Under the pieces are notes generated by a model. It saw only the letters and a list, made by a program, of their open reading frames with translations, did no database searches and was not told the origin of the DNA. A DNA stretch of 64,000 bases from Pseudomonas sp. FP453 (GTDB taxonomy: Bacteria > Pseudomonadota > Gammaproteobacteria > Pseudomonadales > Pseudomonadaceae): contig NZ_CP117435.1 of NCBI RefSeq assembly GCF_030687495.1, positions 5,336,501-5,400,500 of the forward strand, written 5' to 3'. Positions within the stretch are counted from its first letter, which is position 1. The number at the start of each line of letters is the position of its first letter. This document shows, in pieces, positions 19,650 to 27,950 of this stretch. The translations under genes and the position numbers were made by a program.

Positions 19650-20912
19650 TTATGGGCTAAGAAAAATCGGATCAGCCGTCGGGGCAGAAAATATGATTGA
19701 TAAAACAGACATCGATAGCCACAAAAAACCATCCCAGTATTTGACTAAGGCCAACAGCAAAGCCCCAGCGATTGGCAACATGGATAGTCCCTTCAGTAAC
19801 TGAAACGTCTTACTAAGGGTTTTGCCCTGCTTATCGACTTGATCGATGGTAATTCTGAGTAGACCCTGAAGTTTTGGGGGATACGTTTTTATCTTGTCTT
19901 TAAACTCATCGAAAATAACGTTAAAACTGTGCAACAGGCGCTCAGCTTGTAGCATTTGGTTGCGTAAGATTGCAAGCAAGACTATCGAGACTACCGCCAG
20001 ACCAACGACAAGGATGAAAGCTTCGAATTTTGAGGTGGTATTCTCCAGGACTACCAAACCGGCAAAAGATATCGGCAAGGCCAGCATCTTACCTGCAATG
20101 TCACCAAGTACTCCGCTTAGCTTGGTGCCATAGTCAATTTCGGCTTGGGCTACCTCGCGTCTAACCCGCTCAAACGAAAAGCTGTAGACGTAGGTTTGGA
20201 GATTGGCACGATAAGTAGCCAGAACTTCACGCCACTCCCGCACGATCACAAGGAGCAAATTAGACTCGCTCTCGAACTTTTCAATAACACTGGCAACAGC
20301 CATCCGAATCATTAACTTACGCTCGGAGAGATGTGCCTTGTTTTCGTTTTTTCGATTTAGGATTTCTTCCAGCAAACTCAAATGGTTGAGTTCATAATCA
20401 AGAATTTTGATATCAACCTGAGTGGGCAGCAGGAATGTTCTCGGGGGCTTGGCTCCATCAGGAGGTAAGGCAAAAAATAGGTTATAACCATCTGGGCTAC
20501 TGTCTTTGTCAACGCCGATTGCTAGTAACGCAAGCAATTCGATTAGCCGGCAAACCCGTCTGAGAGACTTGATCTCCGGGGGGTCAATCTCATCGCTGTC
20601 CGACCAGCAGAGCTCAATGATGTAAACATTGCTTGGAAAATGGCCCTTTCCCAAAGAGCCGTTTCGCGCGACAAACTCGCCTAGGCTGCTGTAAAAGCGT
20701 CCCGACTCATTCGAAGGCAGGCGAAACTCTATCTCAACAGCGTCGGTCTCCACAGAAAGATGCTCGAACTTTCCGTAGGCCGCGGGCAACCCATCACATT
20801 GTCGTAATGTGCTAATGATGTCGTCCGTTGGCGCCCCCTCATAACTGACGATTCCATCTTCAATGACGGGTGCCCCAAGGGCGCGGTAGAGGGCTACCAC
20901 ATGAGAGAACAT
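19650..20912 (-). CDS. Multi-pass membrane protein paired with the NdpA-like protein
   Basis: A 420-residue protein. The N-terminal 180 residues are soluble and may bind a ligand. A helical region rich in charge follows (about 185-270), then hydrophobic spans near 278-292 and 300-322, and again near 378-412, giving about four membrane passes at the end. No family was recognised. It starts 2 bp after the stop of the NdpA-like gene, so the pair is co-translated. A sensor with a membrane effector is a common plan of abortive-infection systems; that role here is inferred, not shown. Confidence 0.8.
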   Translation of the reverse strand: MFSHVVALYRALGAPVIEDGIVSYEGAPTDDIISTLRQCDGLPAAYGKFEHLSVETDAVEIEFRLPSNESGRFYSSLGEFVARNGSLGKGHFPSNVYIIELCWSDSDEIDPPEIKSLRRVCRLIELLALLAIGVDKDSSPDGYNLFFALPPDGAKPPRTFLLPTQVDIKILDYELNHLSLLEEILNRKNENKAHLSERKLMIRMAVASVIEKFESESNLLLVIVREWREVLATYRANLQTYVYSFSFERVRREVAQAEIDYGTKLSGVLGDIAGKMLALPISFAGLVVLENTTSKFEAFILVVGLAVVSIVLLAILRNQMLQAERLLHSFNVIFDEFKDKIKTYPPKLQGLLRITIDQVDKQGKTLSKTFQLLKGLSMLPIAGALLLALVKYWDGFLWLSMSVLSIIFSAPTADPIFLSP

Positions 20913-20914
20913 TG

Positions 20915-22048
20915 TCAGCTGATCCTTGCCTGTAATTCCTTCTCGATCACATCGATCAGTTCGGTCGTCATGTTGGACAGGATCAATTTCTTGCGCCCCT
21001 CATCGTAATAGACGTCTGCTGCCGGATCCTTCCCAAGCGCTCCACGTTCGAACTGCAGCGACCAATTGGAAGCATCACCTTTGATTCGAGTCTTCTCCCT
21101 GAGCGTTTTCGCGTTGACCGTGAAATCGTCAGGCACCTTGTTTTTTTCACTATTCAAATAATCTTTAAGGCCCGCAATTTCATCCACCAGGTCAGCAGGG
21201 ACATGAGCGACTGCGGCGTGAACAATGGAGTCCAATCGTGCAGACTTGCCTGCAGCCAATTGTGCTTCTAAATATTTGATAACTGCCTCTTTAGCCCTGT
21301 AGCCGAAACTTTTTAACGATTTTTTATCGCGAAAAAACTTTGCTACGTTATCGATAGCATTCTTCGTAGCACGCCCCGAAGCCACTCCTTTTGCACACCC
21401 CAGTGCAGAGATGAAGTAGTCGGACGCCTGGCTATCGCGACCACGACTAATGAAGCACAGGTAAGTTGAGTCGGCCTCTTCTGCCGTTTCATCTTCGGTC
21501 GTTTCGGGCGCTGAGGCGGCAGCAGCTGCCATAGCCTGAATGGCGACAAAACTACCCAGATTGATCCGAGCGGCTTGCTGTACTTTGCTCAGATCTACTT
21601 CCTGAATCTCTTTAGGCACATAATTTTCGTCCAGCTGAATGCCATCACGCTCCTTCATGCTGGCTACGAGGAAAAAATTGGAAGCCCCTGAGGAGTATTG
21701 CGCACACAGAATATGTCCGCCGGTCGACAGCACCTGATTGCCCGCCTGTTCTACCAATTGATCCATCGCCAAGTGAGTCAGATCGATGAATTGGGCCTCA
21801 TCATCCTGGACGGCTACAAACTCAGTGAAACGTCTCGGAAATGGACCTTGGCGCTCATCATTGGCGAACTGACCATAGACCACACTATTGCCTTCCTTAC
21901 CAATGAGACCGTGGATCCCATTCACAAGAAATTGTAACGCCGGGTTTTCGGTATTGAGCACCACATCCTTTTTCACAACTTCGGAGATAAAGCTCGTCTT
22001 CGCCAGCTTTTTGAAGCTGTGGATGATGGCGGTTTTCAGTGTGATCAT
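20915..22048 (-). CDS. Nucleoid-associated protein, NdpA/YejK family (NA37)
   Basis: A 377-residue protein. The family signature YLCFISRGRDSQASDYFISA lies near residues 197-216 and the C-terminal VYYDEGRKKLILSNMTTELI is also typical. Chromosomal YejK/NdpA of about 335 residues binds the nucleoid; this longer island copy has an alanine- and glutamate-rich insert (about residues 170-195). It leads a two-gene minus-strand unit with the membrane protein. A LexA-box match lies 144 bp upstream, suggesting DNA-damage control. Island-borne NdpA homologues occur in defence contexts, so a sensor of foreign or damaged DNA is possible. Confidence 0.87.
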   Translation of the reverse strand: MITLKTAIIHSFKKLAKTSFISEVVKKDVVLNTENPALQFLVNGIHGLIGKEGNSVVYGQFANDERQGPFPRRFTEFVAVQDDEAQFIDLTHLAMDQLVEQAGNQVLSTGGHILCAQYSSGASNFFLVASMKERDGIQLDENYVPKEIQEVDLSKVQQAARINLGSFVAIQAMAAAAASAPETTEDETAEEADSTYLCFISRGRDSQASDYFISALGCAKGVASGRATKNAIDNVAKFFRDKKSLKSFGYRAKEAVIKYLEAQLAAGKSARLDSIVHAAVAHVPADLVDEIAGLKDYLNSEKNKVPDDFTVNAKTLREKTRIKGDASNWSLQFERGALGKDPAADVYYDEGRKKLILSNMTTELIDVIEKELQARIS

Positions 22049-22191
22049 AGGTCGAATTCCGTTCCGATAACATCAATATGGAATCACTGAAAATAACATC
22101 TTACCCAACAAACTTCAGGGCTTATCGCTGCGCGTGAAGCGTCAAATGGAATCCTTGCCTATTCACGCGCGCACCCGACACCGCCATACAA

Positions 22192-22207
22192 CTGTACATC
22201 CATACAG
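22192..22207. promoter_or_regulatory. LexA (SOS) box match upstream of the NdpA-like operon
   Basis: CTGTACATCCATACAG fits the LexA consensus CTGT-N8-ACAG at all eight fixed bases. It lies 144 bp upstream of the 22048 start in the correct direction for that operon. An unusually long leader would be needed if the promoter overlaps the box. Confidence 0.5.
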
Positions 22208-22329
22208 AAAAATGATCCAGGCCGTTCGTCTTGCCGAGTTAGGGAAAACTAGCAAGCTCACGTCAGGACTTCAGCATCGTTGCGAAACCTGATGAATCGC
22301 CACTAATTTCGTAGACGCATCGGAATGAC

Positions 22330-22344
22330 TGCTTTTGGCCGATT
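22330..22344 (-). repeat. Dispersed island repeat, diverged reverse copy 3
   Basis: On the minus strand it reads AATCGGCCAAAAGCA, 13 of 15 bases matching the two exact copies. Confidence 0.5.
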
Positions 22345-22410
22345 GCTGCCTGTCGTGAGGGGCAGCAAGCGGCCGTCGGGTGTCGACGAAACCCGGGGCA
22401 AATCATTGAG

Positions 22411-22764
22411 CTAGGGCAGCTCATCCGCCACCGACAAACAACAGTCAATTGCAATCACCGCCCGCATTAGATCATTCCTCAATGATGGAAGCGTAGCGCT
22501 TATTACTGAGCTGTTTCGCTTGGACATATTTAGGAAAGTTGCCAATGCGGCGTCGGAGTGCTGAACCAGACGGGCTAGATGCTCACCACGAGGGCCACAA
22601 GTCCCTTTCAGCCAGTTTTTAGCAGTACGTTCGTTTGCATTCGTCCACTTCATCAATGTCTTCACGGCCTGGTGCGTGGAGCCCAACTCACTTTGTAATG
22701 CTGCCGCAAGTCCCGACGCATAGTCTTGTTTGTCCGGAAAAATTTTGCCTTTTTTAGGAATCAT
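22411..22764 (-). CDS. Small putative DNA-binding protein
   Basis: A 117-residue protein. The segment AVKTLMKWTNANERTAKNWL reads as a helix-turn-helix and is followed by KGTCGPRGEHLARLVQHSDA, a pattern I recall from small proteins on plasmids and islands of proteobacteria. It is divergent from the large serine recombinase, 114 bp away, so it may control that operon. Confidence 0.68.
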   Translation of the reverse strand: MIPKKGKIFPDKQDYASGLAAALQSELGSTHQAVKTLMKWTNANERTAKNWLKGTCGPRGEHLARLVQHSDAALATFLNMSKRNSSVISATLPSLRNDLMRAVIAIDCCLSVADELP

Positions 22765-22878
22765 TTTTCCCCCTCAAATCCTCTATGGTTGAAAGAAACC
22801 GCTTGCTTAAGTAGCAAGTAGATTGAATGCGTCCCGATGGCGCACTCCCAGTGTGGATGCACGCAGGGGCTATTGCGT

Positions 22879-24444
22879 ATGCGTAGTGGTAAAAGCGCTA
22901 AATCAGAACACTCACGCCGAGAACCAGGTTTGGCAGCGGCGTATGTCCGGATGTCCACAGAGCATCAACAGTACTCAACTGAAAACCAGCTTGACACCAT
23001 CAAGGTTTACGCAGCAGCGCACTCTCTCGAAATCGTCAAAATTTATACCGACGCAGGAAAAAGCGGCCTTCGCCTCGAAGGGCGGGACGCGTTAATTCAA
23101 CTGTTCAGCGATGTTGAAAGCGATGTTCTCGGTTTTTCGACCATTCTCGTCTACGACGTCAGCCGCTGGGGGCGCTTTCAAGATCCGGACTTGGCCGCCA
23201 GCTTCGAGGTCCGTTGCAGACAGGCAGGTGTGTCGGTTCACTACTGCGCGGAGCAATTTTCCAATGATGGCTCGCCCGTATCTAATATCGTCAAAAGTCT
23301 GAAGCGCATGATGGCGGGCGAGTACAGCCGGGAATTGTCTGTCAAAGTCTTTGCGGGCCAATCCCGCCTCATACAGTTAGGCTTTCGGCAAGGGGGAATA
23401 GCGGGCTACGGGCTTAGGCGTCAATTGGTGGACGCTGCTGGCAACCCTAAAGCAGAACTAGCGCTTGGCGAACACAAAAGCATCCAAACCGACCGTGTGA
23501 AACTTATTCCCGGACCACTGGAGGAAGTTGCAACTGTTCATTGGATCTATCAGCGTTTTGTTGAAGCGGGTTACTCAGAGGCCGAGATAGCCCAACAACT
23601 GAATAGTCGAGGACTTCAAAATGACCTAGCCAGGCCTTGGACCAAAGGGGGAGTTCATCAAATCCTGACCAACGAGAAATACATCGGCAACAATGTCTGG
23701 AACCGGTCCTCCTTCAAACTTAAACAAGAACATGTGAGGAATGATCCCGAACAATGGATACGCGCTAACGGTGTATTTCCCCCTTTAGTTGACAACATAC
23801 TATTCGCCGCAGCCCAAGAAATCATCCAGTCGCGCAGCTACCGCATGTCCGACGCCGAAATGTTGGAGAGGCTTAAAAAGTTATACGAGAAAGCGGGTTA
23901 TTTATCCGGCATGATCATCAACGAGTCTGACGACTGCCCTTCCACCACAGCCTATACATCCCGGTTTGGCAGTCTTCTGCGTACCTACTCGCGCATAGGC
24001 TATACCCCTTCGCGGGACTACGGCTATGTCGCCGCCAATCATCAGCTTCGGTTGATGCATCCTCTCCTGCTGGCTCGAACCGTAGAGCATATTCAGCAAG
24101 TCGGAGGAAGAGTTGCAATCGACCCAACCAGCGACCTGCTTCTAGTCAACGAAGAGCTTTTGATTTCTCTCGTCCTGTGTCGCTGCCGGCGCGCTGACTC
24201 GGGCACGAATCGCTGGAAAATACGCTTCGATCTTGGTCTTTCACCTGATATCACCGTTGCCGTTCGAATGGAGCCAGGGGAAGAAATCGCCCGCGATTAC
24301 TACATCCTGCCTACCCTTGATATTCAACAACCCAATATTCGTCTGAGCGAGTCAAACGCCTCCAATCTGGAAATCTATCGTTACGACAGCCTCGAAGCAC
24401 TCGCGCAACTTTCTCGTCGAACGGTCGTGGGGAGAGCCGCATGA
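22879..24444 (+). CDS. Large serine recombinase
   Basis: A recombinase of about 521 residues. The catalytic domain carries Ser26 in AAYVRMSTEHQQ and the ILVYDVSRWGRFQDPD motif near residue 95. A recombinase domain follows (GYSEAEIAQQLNSRGL, then WTKGGVHQILTNEKYIGNNV near residues 230-285). It ends with a poorly conserved C-terminal half. The start is chosen at 22879, where CAGGGGC lies about 9 bases upstream; the frame stays open to 22837. The gene overlaps the ParB-like gene by 4 bp, so the three genes form one operon. It may move this module or act on the island. Confidence 0.88.
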   Translation: MRSGKSAKSEHSRREPGLAAAYVRMSTEHQQYSTENQLDTIKVYAAAHSLEIVKIYTDAGKSGLRLEGRDALIQLFSDVESDVLGFSTILVYDVSRWGRFQDPDLAASFEVRCRQAGVSVHYCAEQFSNDGSPVSNIVKSLKRMMAGEYSRELSVKVFAGQSRLIQLGFRQGGIAGYGLRRQLVDAAGNPKAELALGEHKSIQTDRVKLIPGPLEEVATVHWIYQRFVEAGYSEAEIAQQLNSRGLQNDLARPWTKGGVHQILTNEKYIGNNVWNRSSFKLKQEHVRNDPEQWIRANGVFPPLVDNILFAAAQEIIQSRSYRMSDAEMLERLKKLYEKAGYLSGMIINESDDCPSTTAYTSRFGSLLRTYSRIGYTPSRDYGYVAANHQLRLMHPLLLARTVEHIQQVGGRVAIDPTSDLLLVNEELLISLVLCRCRRADSGTNRWKIRFDLGLSPDITVAVRMEPGEEIARDYYILPTLDIQQPNIRLSESNASNLEIYRYDSLEALAQLSRRTVVGRAA

Positions 24445-25355
24445 ATATGCCGCACCATCCTCGTAGCCCACTACATGTTGGGGAAGCAACGACTATCCTA
24501 ATGGTCAGCCTGGATCGTATCCGCGTCCTCAATCCTCGCGCGCGTAATAAACAAGTGTTTGCCAAACTTGTCGAAAACATTTCGAACCTAGGCCTGAAAC
24601 GACCGATTACGGTTACCCCAAGCAGCGACCAAGACAACTCTGATGTTTTCGAACTAGTGTGCGGGCAAGGTCGATACGAAGCCTTTTGCGCCTTGGGCGA
24701 GCGCGAAATTCCCTGTGTCGTCGTCAGTGCCAGTGAAGCTGACCGGTTTCTAATCAGCCTGGTCGAAAACTTGGCCCGCCGTAAGCACACGAACAAGGAC
24801 CTGCTCTACTCTATTCAAATTCTGTCTGATCGCGGATACACCACCAAACAGATCAGCATGAAGACCAGTCTGGATCCCACTTACATCAACGCAATCCTTC
24901 TACTTTTACGTCAAGGAGAAGAGCGGCTCATTTCAGCAGTCGAAAAAGGCTGGTTACCCATCACACTTGCGACAATGGTGGCTAGGTCGAGTGATACGGA
25001 AGTACAGGTCGCGATGGTGGAAGCTTATGAAACGGGCCTCTTGAAGGGAGAACAGCTGATTAAGGTGAGACGCCTGATAGATAGGCGTCGATTTTCAGGA
25101 AAAAACTACGGTCAAAAGCGATCAGCCGCCGAGCAATCGACGACGCCTCAAAAACTTTTGAGTACTTATCAGAGCGAAGTCAGACGCCAACAAGTCATGC
25201 TCAAAAAGGCCGATATCAATGAGCAGCGAGTATTGATCATCGTTACTGCTATGCGCCGACTGCTGGCCGACGACTATTTCTGCACCTTACTACGCAGCGA
25301 AAATATCGCAGACATGCCTAAGTCGCTGGCTGACCGTATTCAAGGAGAGGTGTGA
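24441..25355 (+). CDS. ParB-like protein 1 (recombinase-associated)
   Basis: A 304-residue protein with an N-terminal ParB/Srx domain: VSLDRIRVLNPRARNK, SNLGLKRPITV and the nucleotide-site-like CGQGRYEAFCALGEREIPCV (residues 17-90). A ParB helix-turn-helix follows (YTTKQISMKTSLDPTYINAI near 133-153). ParB proteins bind centromere-like sites and many hydrolyse CTP. No ParA accompanies it, so partitioning is doubtful; a DNA-binding partner of the upstream recombinase is more likely. It starts in the ATGA overlap and ends 1 bp before the next gene. Confidence 0.83.
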   Translation: MNMPHHPRSPLHVGEATTILMVSLDRIRVLNPRARNKQVFAKLVENISNLGLKRPITVTPSSDQDNSDVFELVCGQGRYEAFCALGEREIPCVVVSASEADRFLISLVENLARRKHTNKDLLYSIQILSDRGYTTKQISMKTSLDPTYINAILLLLRQGEERLISAVEKGWLPITLATMVARSSDTEVQVAMVEAYETGLLKGEQLIKVRRLIDRRRFSGKNYGQKRSAAEQSTTPQKLLSTYQSEVRRQQVMLKKADINEQRVLIIVTAMRRLLADDYFCTLLRSENIADMPKSLADRIQGEV

Positions 25356-25356
25356 T

Positions 25357-26262
25357 ATGGGCCAAGTGAAACAAGGCTTTGAACGGCAGATCATCCCAAT
25401 CCCCGTTGACCGAATCCTTCCGACCCGATCTTTGGACAAAGATATAGAACAGACAAAAAAATACTTAACTATCCTAACTTCGATTAGGGAGTTAGGCGTT
25501 ATTGAGCCGCTGGCAGTGCATCGACAGCAGACCAATGTGGAGGGGACCGCAGCTTTCGTGTTGCTAGACGGCCATCTACGCCTGCAAGCACTTAAAGCGC
25601 TGGGCGCCACTGAGGCACTGTGCTTACTCTCAATCGATGACGAAGGTTTCACATACAACCGGCAGATCAACCGCCTAACGCCTGTGCAAGAGCACAAGAT
25701 GATTCTCACCGCTGTGCGTAAAGGCATTTCCCCCGCCATGATAGCAAAGGTTCTGGGTATCAATGTCGAGAGAATCCATGATCGACAGCGCATGCTCGAT
25801 GGCATCGCGCCCGAAGTAGTAGAAATGCTTAAAGTCAAAATGGTCAGCCAAGGAGTATTTCGCACACTGAGAAAAATGAAACCCATGCGCCAAATCGAAA
25901 CCGTGGAGCTCATGGTATCCGCCAATTGCTTTACCCAAACTTACGCCGAAATGGTACTTGCAGCTTCACGGCCGGATATGTTGATCGAAAAAAAATCCAA
26001 GCTGTCCGCAGAGGTCAGCGTCGAGGAGCTGGCGAGGATGGAACGCGAGATGGAAAAGCTCTTTCACGATTACAAGGTCGTGGAGGACACGCTGGGGGAG
26101 ACCATGCTGTTTTTAGTCGTTGCCAAGGGTTATCTCGCTCGTCTGCTGCGCAATGAACCCATATCGGGCTACTTAAAGCGTTGCCACAGCGAACTTCTAG
26201 ATGAACTAACCGCAATCATGGAGGCAGTTAGCTCCGACGCAAGGAAGCCTGAGCGAGAGTGA
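25357..26262 (+). CDS. ParB/RepB-like protein 2 (recombinase-associated)
   Basis: A 301-residue protein. The N-terminal ParB-like domain shows IPVDRILPTRSLDKD and FVLLDGHLRLQALKALGA. The rest resembles the C-terminal domain of RepB plasmid partition proteins (SPAMIAKVLGINVERIHDRQ, GVFRTLRKMKPMRQIE). It is the last gene of the recombinase-ParB-RepB unit. The same trio is, as I recall, repeated in other proteobacterial islands, which points to a conserved module of unknown role. Confidence 0.8.
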   Translation: MGQVKQGFERQIIPIPVDRILPTRSLDKDIEQTKKYLTILTSIRELGVIEPLAVHRQQTNVEGTAAFVLLDGHLRLQALKALGATEALCLLSIDDEGFTYNRQINRLTPVQEHKMILTAVRKGISPAMIAKVLGINVERIHDRQRMLDGIAPEVVEMLKVKMVSQGVFRTLRKMKPMRQIETVELMVSANCFTQTYAEMVLAASRPDMLIEKKSKLSAEVSVEELARMEREMEKLFHDYKVVEDTLGETMLFLVVAKGYLARLLRNEPISGYLKRCHSELLDELTAIMEAVSSDARKPERE

Positions 26263-26451
26263 CGAACCGACCTGGCGAGAAGATAGAAAGCTGGACCAAC
26301 CACAGGAACTTGCCAATTACTTGGCAATATTCAGGACATTTTCTGATAGCTCGGGATAAACCTAGAGCATATGTCAGCAATTCCATACCTACTGTCTCAA
26401 TGACTGCACTGGGCTGGTTGCCTACTGGCATTCCTAGACAGAAATCTCTTG

Positions 26452-26790
26452 TCAGCAGTCTACAAACCAATTGTAAAACCGATATCCCGCAGCCACCGAC
26501 ACGGCACAGGTTCCAAGGGCCAATAGAGGCCACTGTCCCTCAACACCTAGCCACCACTGCACCTTGAACAAAAGCGCCCCCACAAAAACACAGGCTAGAA
26601 TCCCCAAAGCCAGGCCAGCCAGCGCAAACGTCCGTGCCTCTAACCTTGGTTTTCCACCGTGCCAGTTCTCACTCAGGCAAAAAGGACAATGATTCGACGA
26701 GGGTGAATAGCTCCAGAAACCACGGCTATATGTGGATCTCGGAACCATTGCTTTGCCACAGTTATAACAGGTAACCATTGAGTGTCTCAT
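26452..26790 (-). CDS. Small zinc-ribbon membrane protein
   Basis: A 112-residue protein. The N-terminal part has two Cys pairs (CYNCGKAM and HCPFCLSENW) that would bind zinc, then two hydrophobic spans (about residues 53-75 and 88-105). GAGGTG lies 4 bases before the ATG; an inner ATG four codons later is also possible. It is convergent with the RepB-like gene. Function unknown. Confidence 0.6.
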   Translation of the reverse strand: MRHSMVTCYNCGKAMVPRSTYSRGFWSYSPSSNHCPFCLSENWHGGKPRLEARTFALAGLALGILACVFVGALLFKVQWWLGVEGQWPLLALGTCAVSVAAGYRFYNWFVDC

Positions 26791-27101
26791 GCCGCACCTC
26801 AGATCAAATCAACGTAGATGAACCCAAGGTGCATCACCGCGAAAGAAACCCAAGAACGAGATCAGAAAGCTACCCTTCGCTCAGATCACCAGAGAACCGA
26901 TTACTTTGCTACACGCGACAAGCTTCATCTAATGCCAAAATTGACTCGCATTGCGCTGCCGCAGAACGCTAATTCAGGACGCCAGTTCAACTCCCTTAAT
27001 ACCGCTCATCGGAAATTGGTCACAGGGGGCATTTATGGGGGCACACGCAGAAATAATTTAAAAATACCTTTTAAAAACATAACGTTACCGATAAAAATCT
27101 G
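26791..27101. other. Right end of the island, non-coding
   Basis: About 310 bp between the zinc-ribbon gene and attR. It holds the right arm-type repeat at 27025-27043. No gene was seen. Confidence 0.5.
27025..27043. repeat. Right arm-type repeat (paired GGGGGCA)
   Basis: GGGGGCATTTATGGGGGCA is the partner of 6039-6057 in the same orientation, 58 bp inside attR. Confidence 0.6.
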
Positions 27102-27122
27102 ATCCCCCCGGCTCCACCAATT
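27102..27122. repeat. attR, right attachment site of the genomic island
   Basis: Exact 21-bp copy of the ssrA 3' end plus the following AATT. It marks where chromosomal sequence resumes. Confidence 0.9.
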
Positions 27123-27132
27123 CGAAGCATCG

Positions 27133-27159
27133 ACAAAACCCGCCAAGTGCGGGTTTTGT
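27133..27159 (+). terminator. Original ssrA terminator, separated from ssrA by the island
   Basis: ACAAAACCCGC and GCGGGTTTTGT form an 11-bp stem, followed by TGTTT. It lies 11 bp after attR, where a tmRNA terminator would be before integration. Confidence 0.8.
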
Positions 27160-27499
27160 TGTTTCTGAGGGCTGGAAAGCCCAGCCGACGGACCTTCGGA
27201 TTTTTCCTTCAAGATGTCACGCCGCCGATGAACTGGCGCAACCCCAACCACAGCGCTAACGTTCCCCGTCGTTGCTCATCAGCGACCGGCTTTGACAGGC
27301 CGAAAAGTGTAACCTTTCACACCCCATGATTTAACGGCATGCTTCACGCATTCCGTCTCGTTCATGGCGGCTGTGCGTGGGGCATCTTCGGGTGCGCCGG
27401 GTTCCTACACTTCCGGTCTGTCAACCTGCGTACAGCTGCCACCCAACCCTGTTTGACAGCAGGGGGCGGCAGTTCCTTAAACAGTGTGGGAGCTTCATC
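27160..27499. other. Intergenic region before the DUF6124-type gene
   Basis: About 340 bp without a convincing gene. It presumably holds the promoter of the 27500 gene; no clear -35/-10 pair or operator was seen. Confidence 0.4.
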
Positions 27500-27760
27500 A
27501 TGAAAAAAATCACCCCCAATCCCCCGACAAGTCTTTTCGAGGTCGCTCAAAACATTGACCCCGAAATCCTACTGATTCAAGCCAGCGAAACTCTGGCCTC
27601 GCTTAACGCTATCACCACCGATCTGGCCTTCGAACTCGAAGGCGAAAACCGTCAGAAGCTTTTGGGTAGCCAACAACTAATCGTGCTGGGTGAGTTGCTG
27701 ATCGAGCGGGTGTTGGTCGTACTGCACCCTACAACCGATACGTCACCGTCTCCGCGGTAG
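27500..27760 (+). CDS. Small Pseudomonas protein of the DUF6124 (DUF3077) type
   Basis: An 86-residue protein. MKKITPNPP, followed by an acidic helix with A-S-E-T-L and a C-terminal helix (LIVLGELLIERVLVVL), fits the small DUF6124 family common in Pseudomonas. The start is chosen at the ATG opening MKKITPNPP, with GGGAG 9 bases upstream. The function of the family is not known to me. Confidence 0.7.
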   Translation: MKKITPNPPTSLFEVAQNIDPEILLIQASETLASLNAITTDLAFELEGENRQKLLGSQQLIVLGELLIERVLVVLHPTTDTSPSPR

Positions 27761-27770
27761 CAAAAATCAA

Positions 27771-27802
27771 AAGGCCGAGTCGCCATACAGCAACTCGGCC
27801 TT
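27771..27802 (-). terminator. Terminator between the DUF6124-type gene and the siderophore receptor
   Basis: AAGGCCGAGT and ACTCGGCCTT form a 10-bp perfect stem. The T-rich tail (TTGATTTTTG) lies on the minus-strand side, so it best serves the receptor gene; it may work in both directions. Confidence 0.65.
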
Positions 27803-27863
27803 AAGAGTCTTCAGCGCTCAACCTGCCTCGCATCACGCGAAACACACGTGGTTGTAGAACCGT

Positions 27864-27902
27864 AGACATCGTTTACATCTGAAACCGGGGACATCGTTTA
27901 CA
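27864..27902. repeat. Duplicated GACATCGTTTACA motif, possible insertion-sequence end
   Basis: GACATCGTTTACA occurs twice, at 27864-27876 and 27890-27902, 26 bp apart. In the reverse direction it reads TGTAAACGATGTC, which I recall as the end of IS481-type elements in pseudomonads. No transposase is present. Confidence 0.4.
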
Positions 27903-27950
27903 CATTTGAGGCTTGGACCCAGCGTATCGCCCTCTTACTCTCCCCCACCC

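Larger units (their letters stand above)
22049..22410. other. Intergenic stretch with LexA box and repeat copy 3
   Basis: About 360 bp upstream of the NdpA-like gene, without a gene. It holds the SOS-box match at 22192-22207 and a reverse copy of the dispersed repeat at 22330-22344. Confidence 0.5.
5928..27122. mobile_element. Integrative genomic island in ssrA (about 21.2 kb)
   Basis: The element is bounded by 21-bp direct repeats and opens with a tyrosine integrase and an AlpA-type regulator. It carries a serine resolvase, a large serine recombinase, ParB-like genes, an RT/nitrilase gene cluster and an NdpA/membrane pair. Several genes are visibly AT-richer than the flanking chromosome (for example 18434-19327). 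No relaxase, type IV secretion or phage structural gene was recognised, so it is probably a non-conjugative or helper-dependent island. Core genes resume right after 27122. Confidence 0.9.

Noticed and set aside
26259..26567. 102-codon plus-strand frame after the RepB-like gene
   Set aside because: Overlaps the better-supported zinc-ribbon membrane gene on the other strand and has no recognisable features.
5928..27122. Island as a prophage or conjugative element
   Set aside because: No capsid, tail, lysis, relaxase or type IV secretion genes were recognised.
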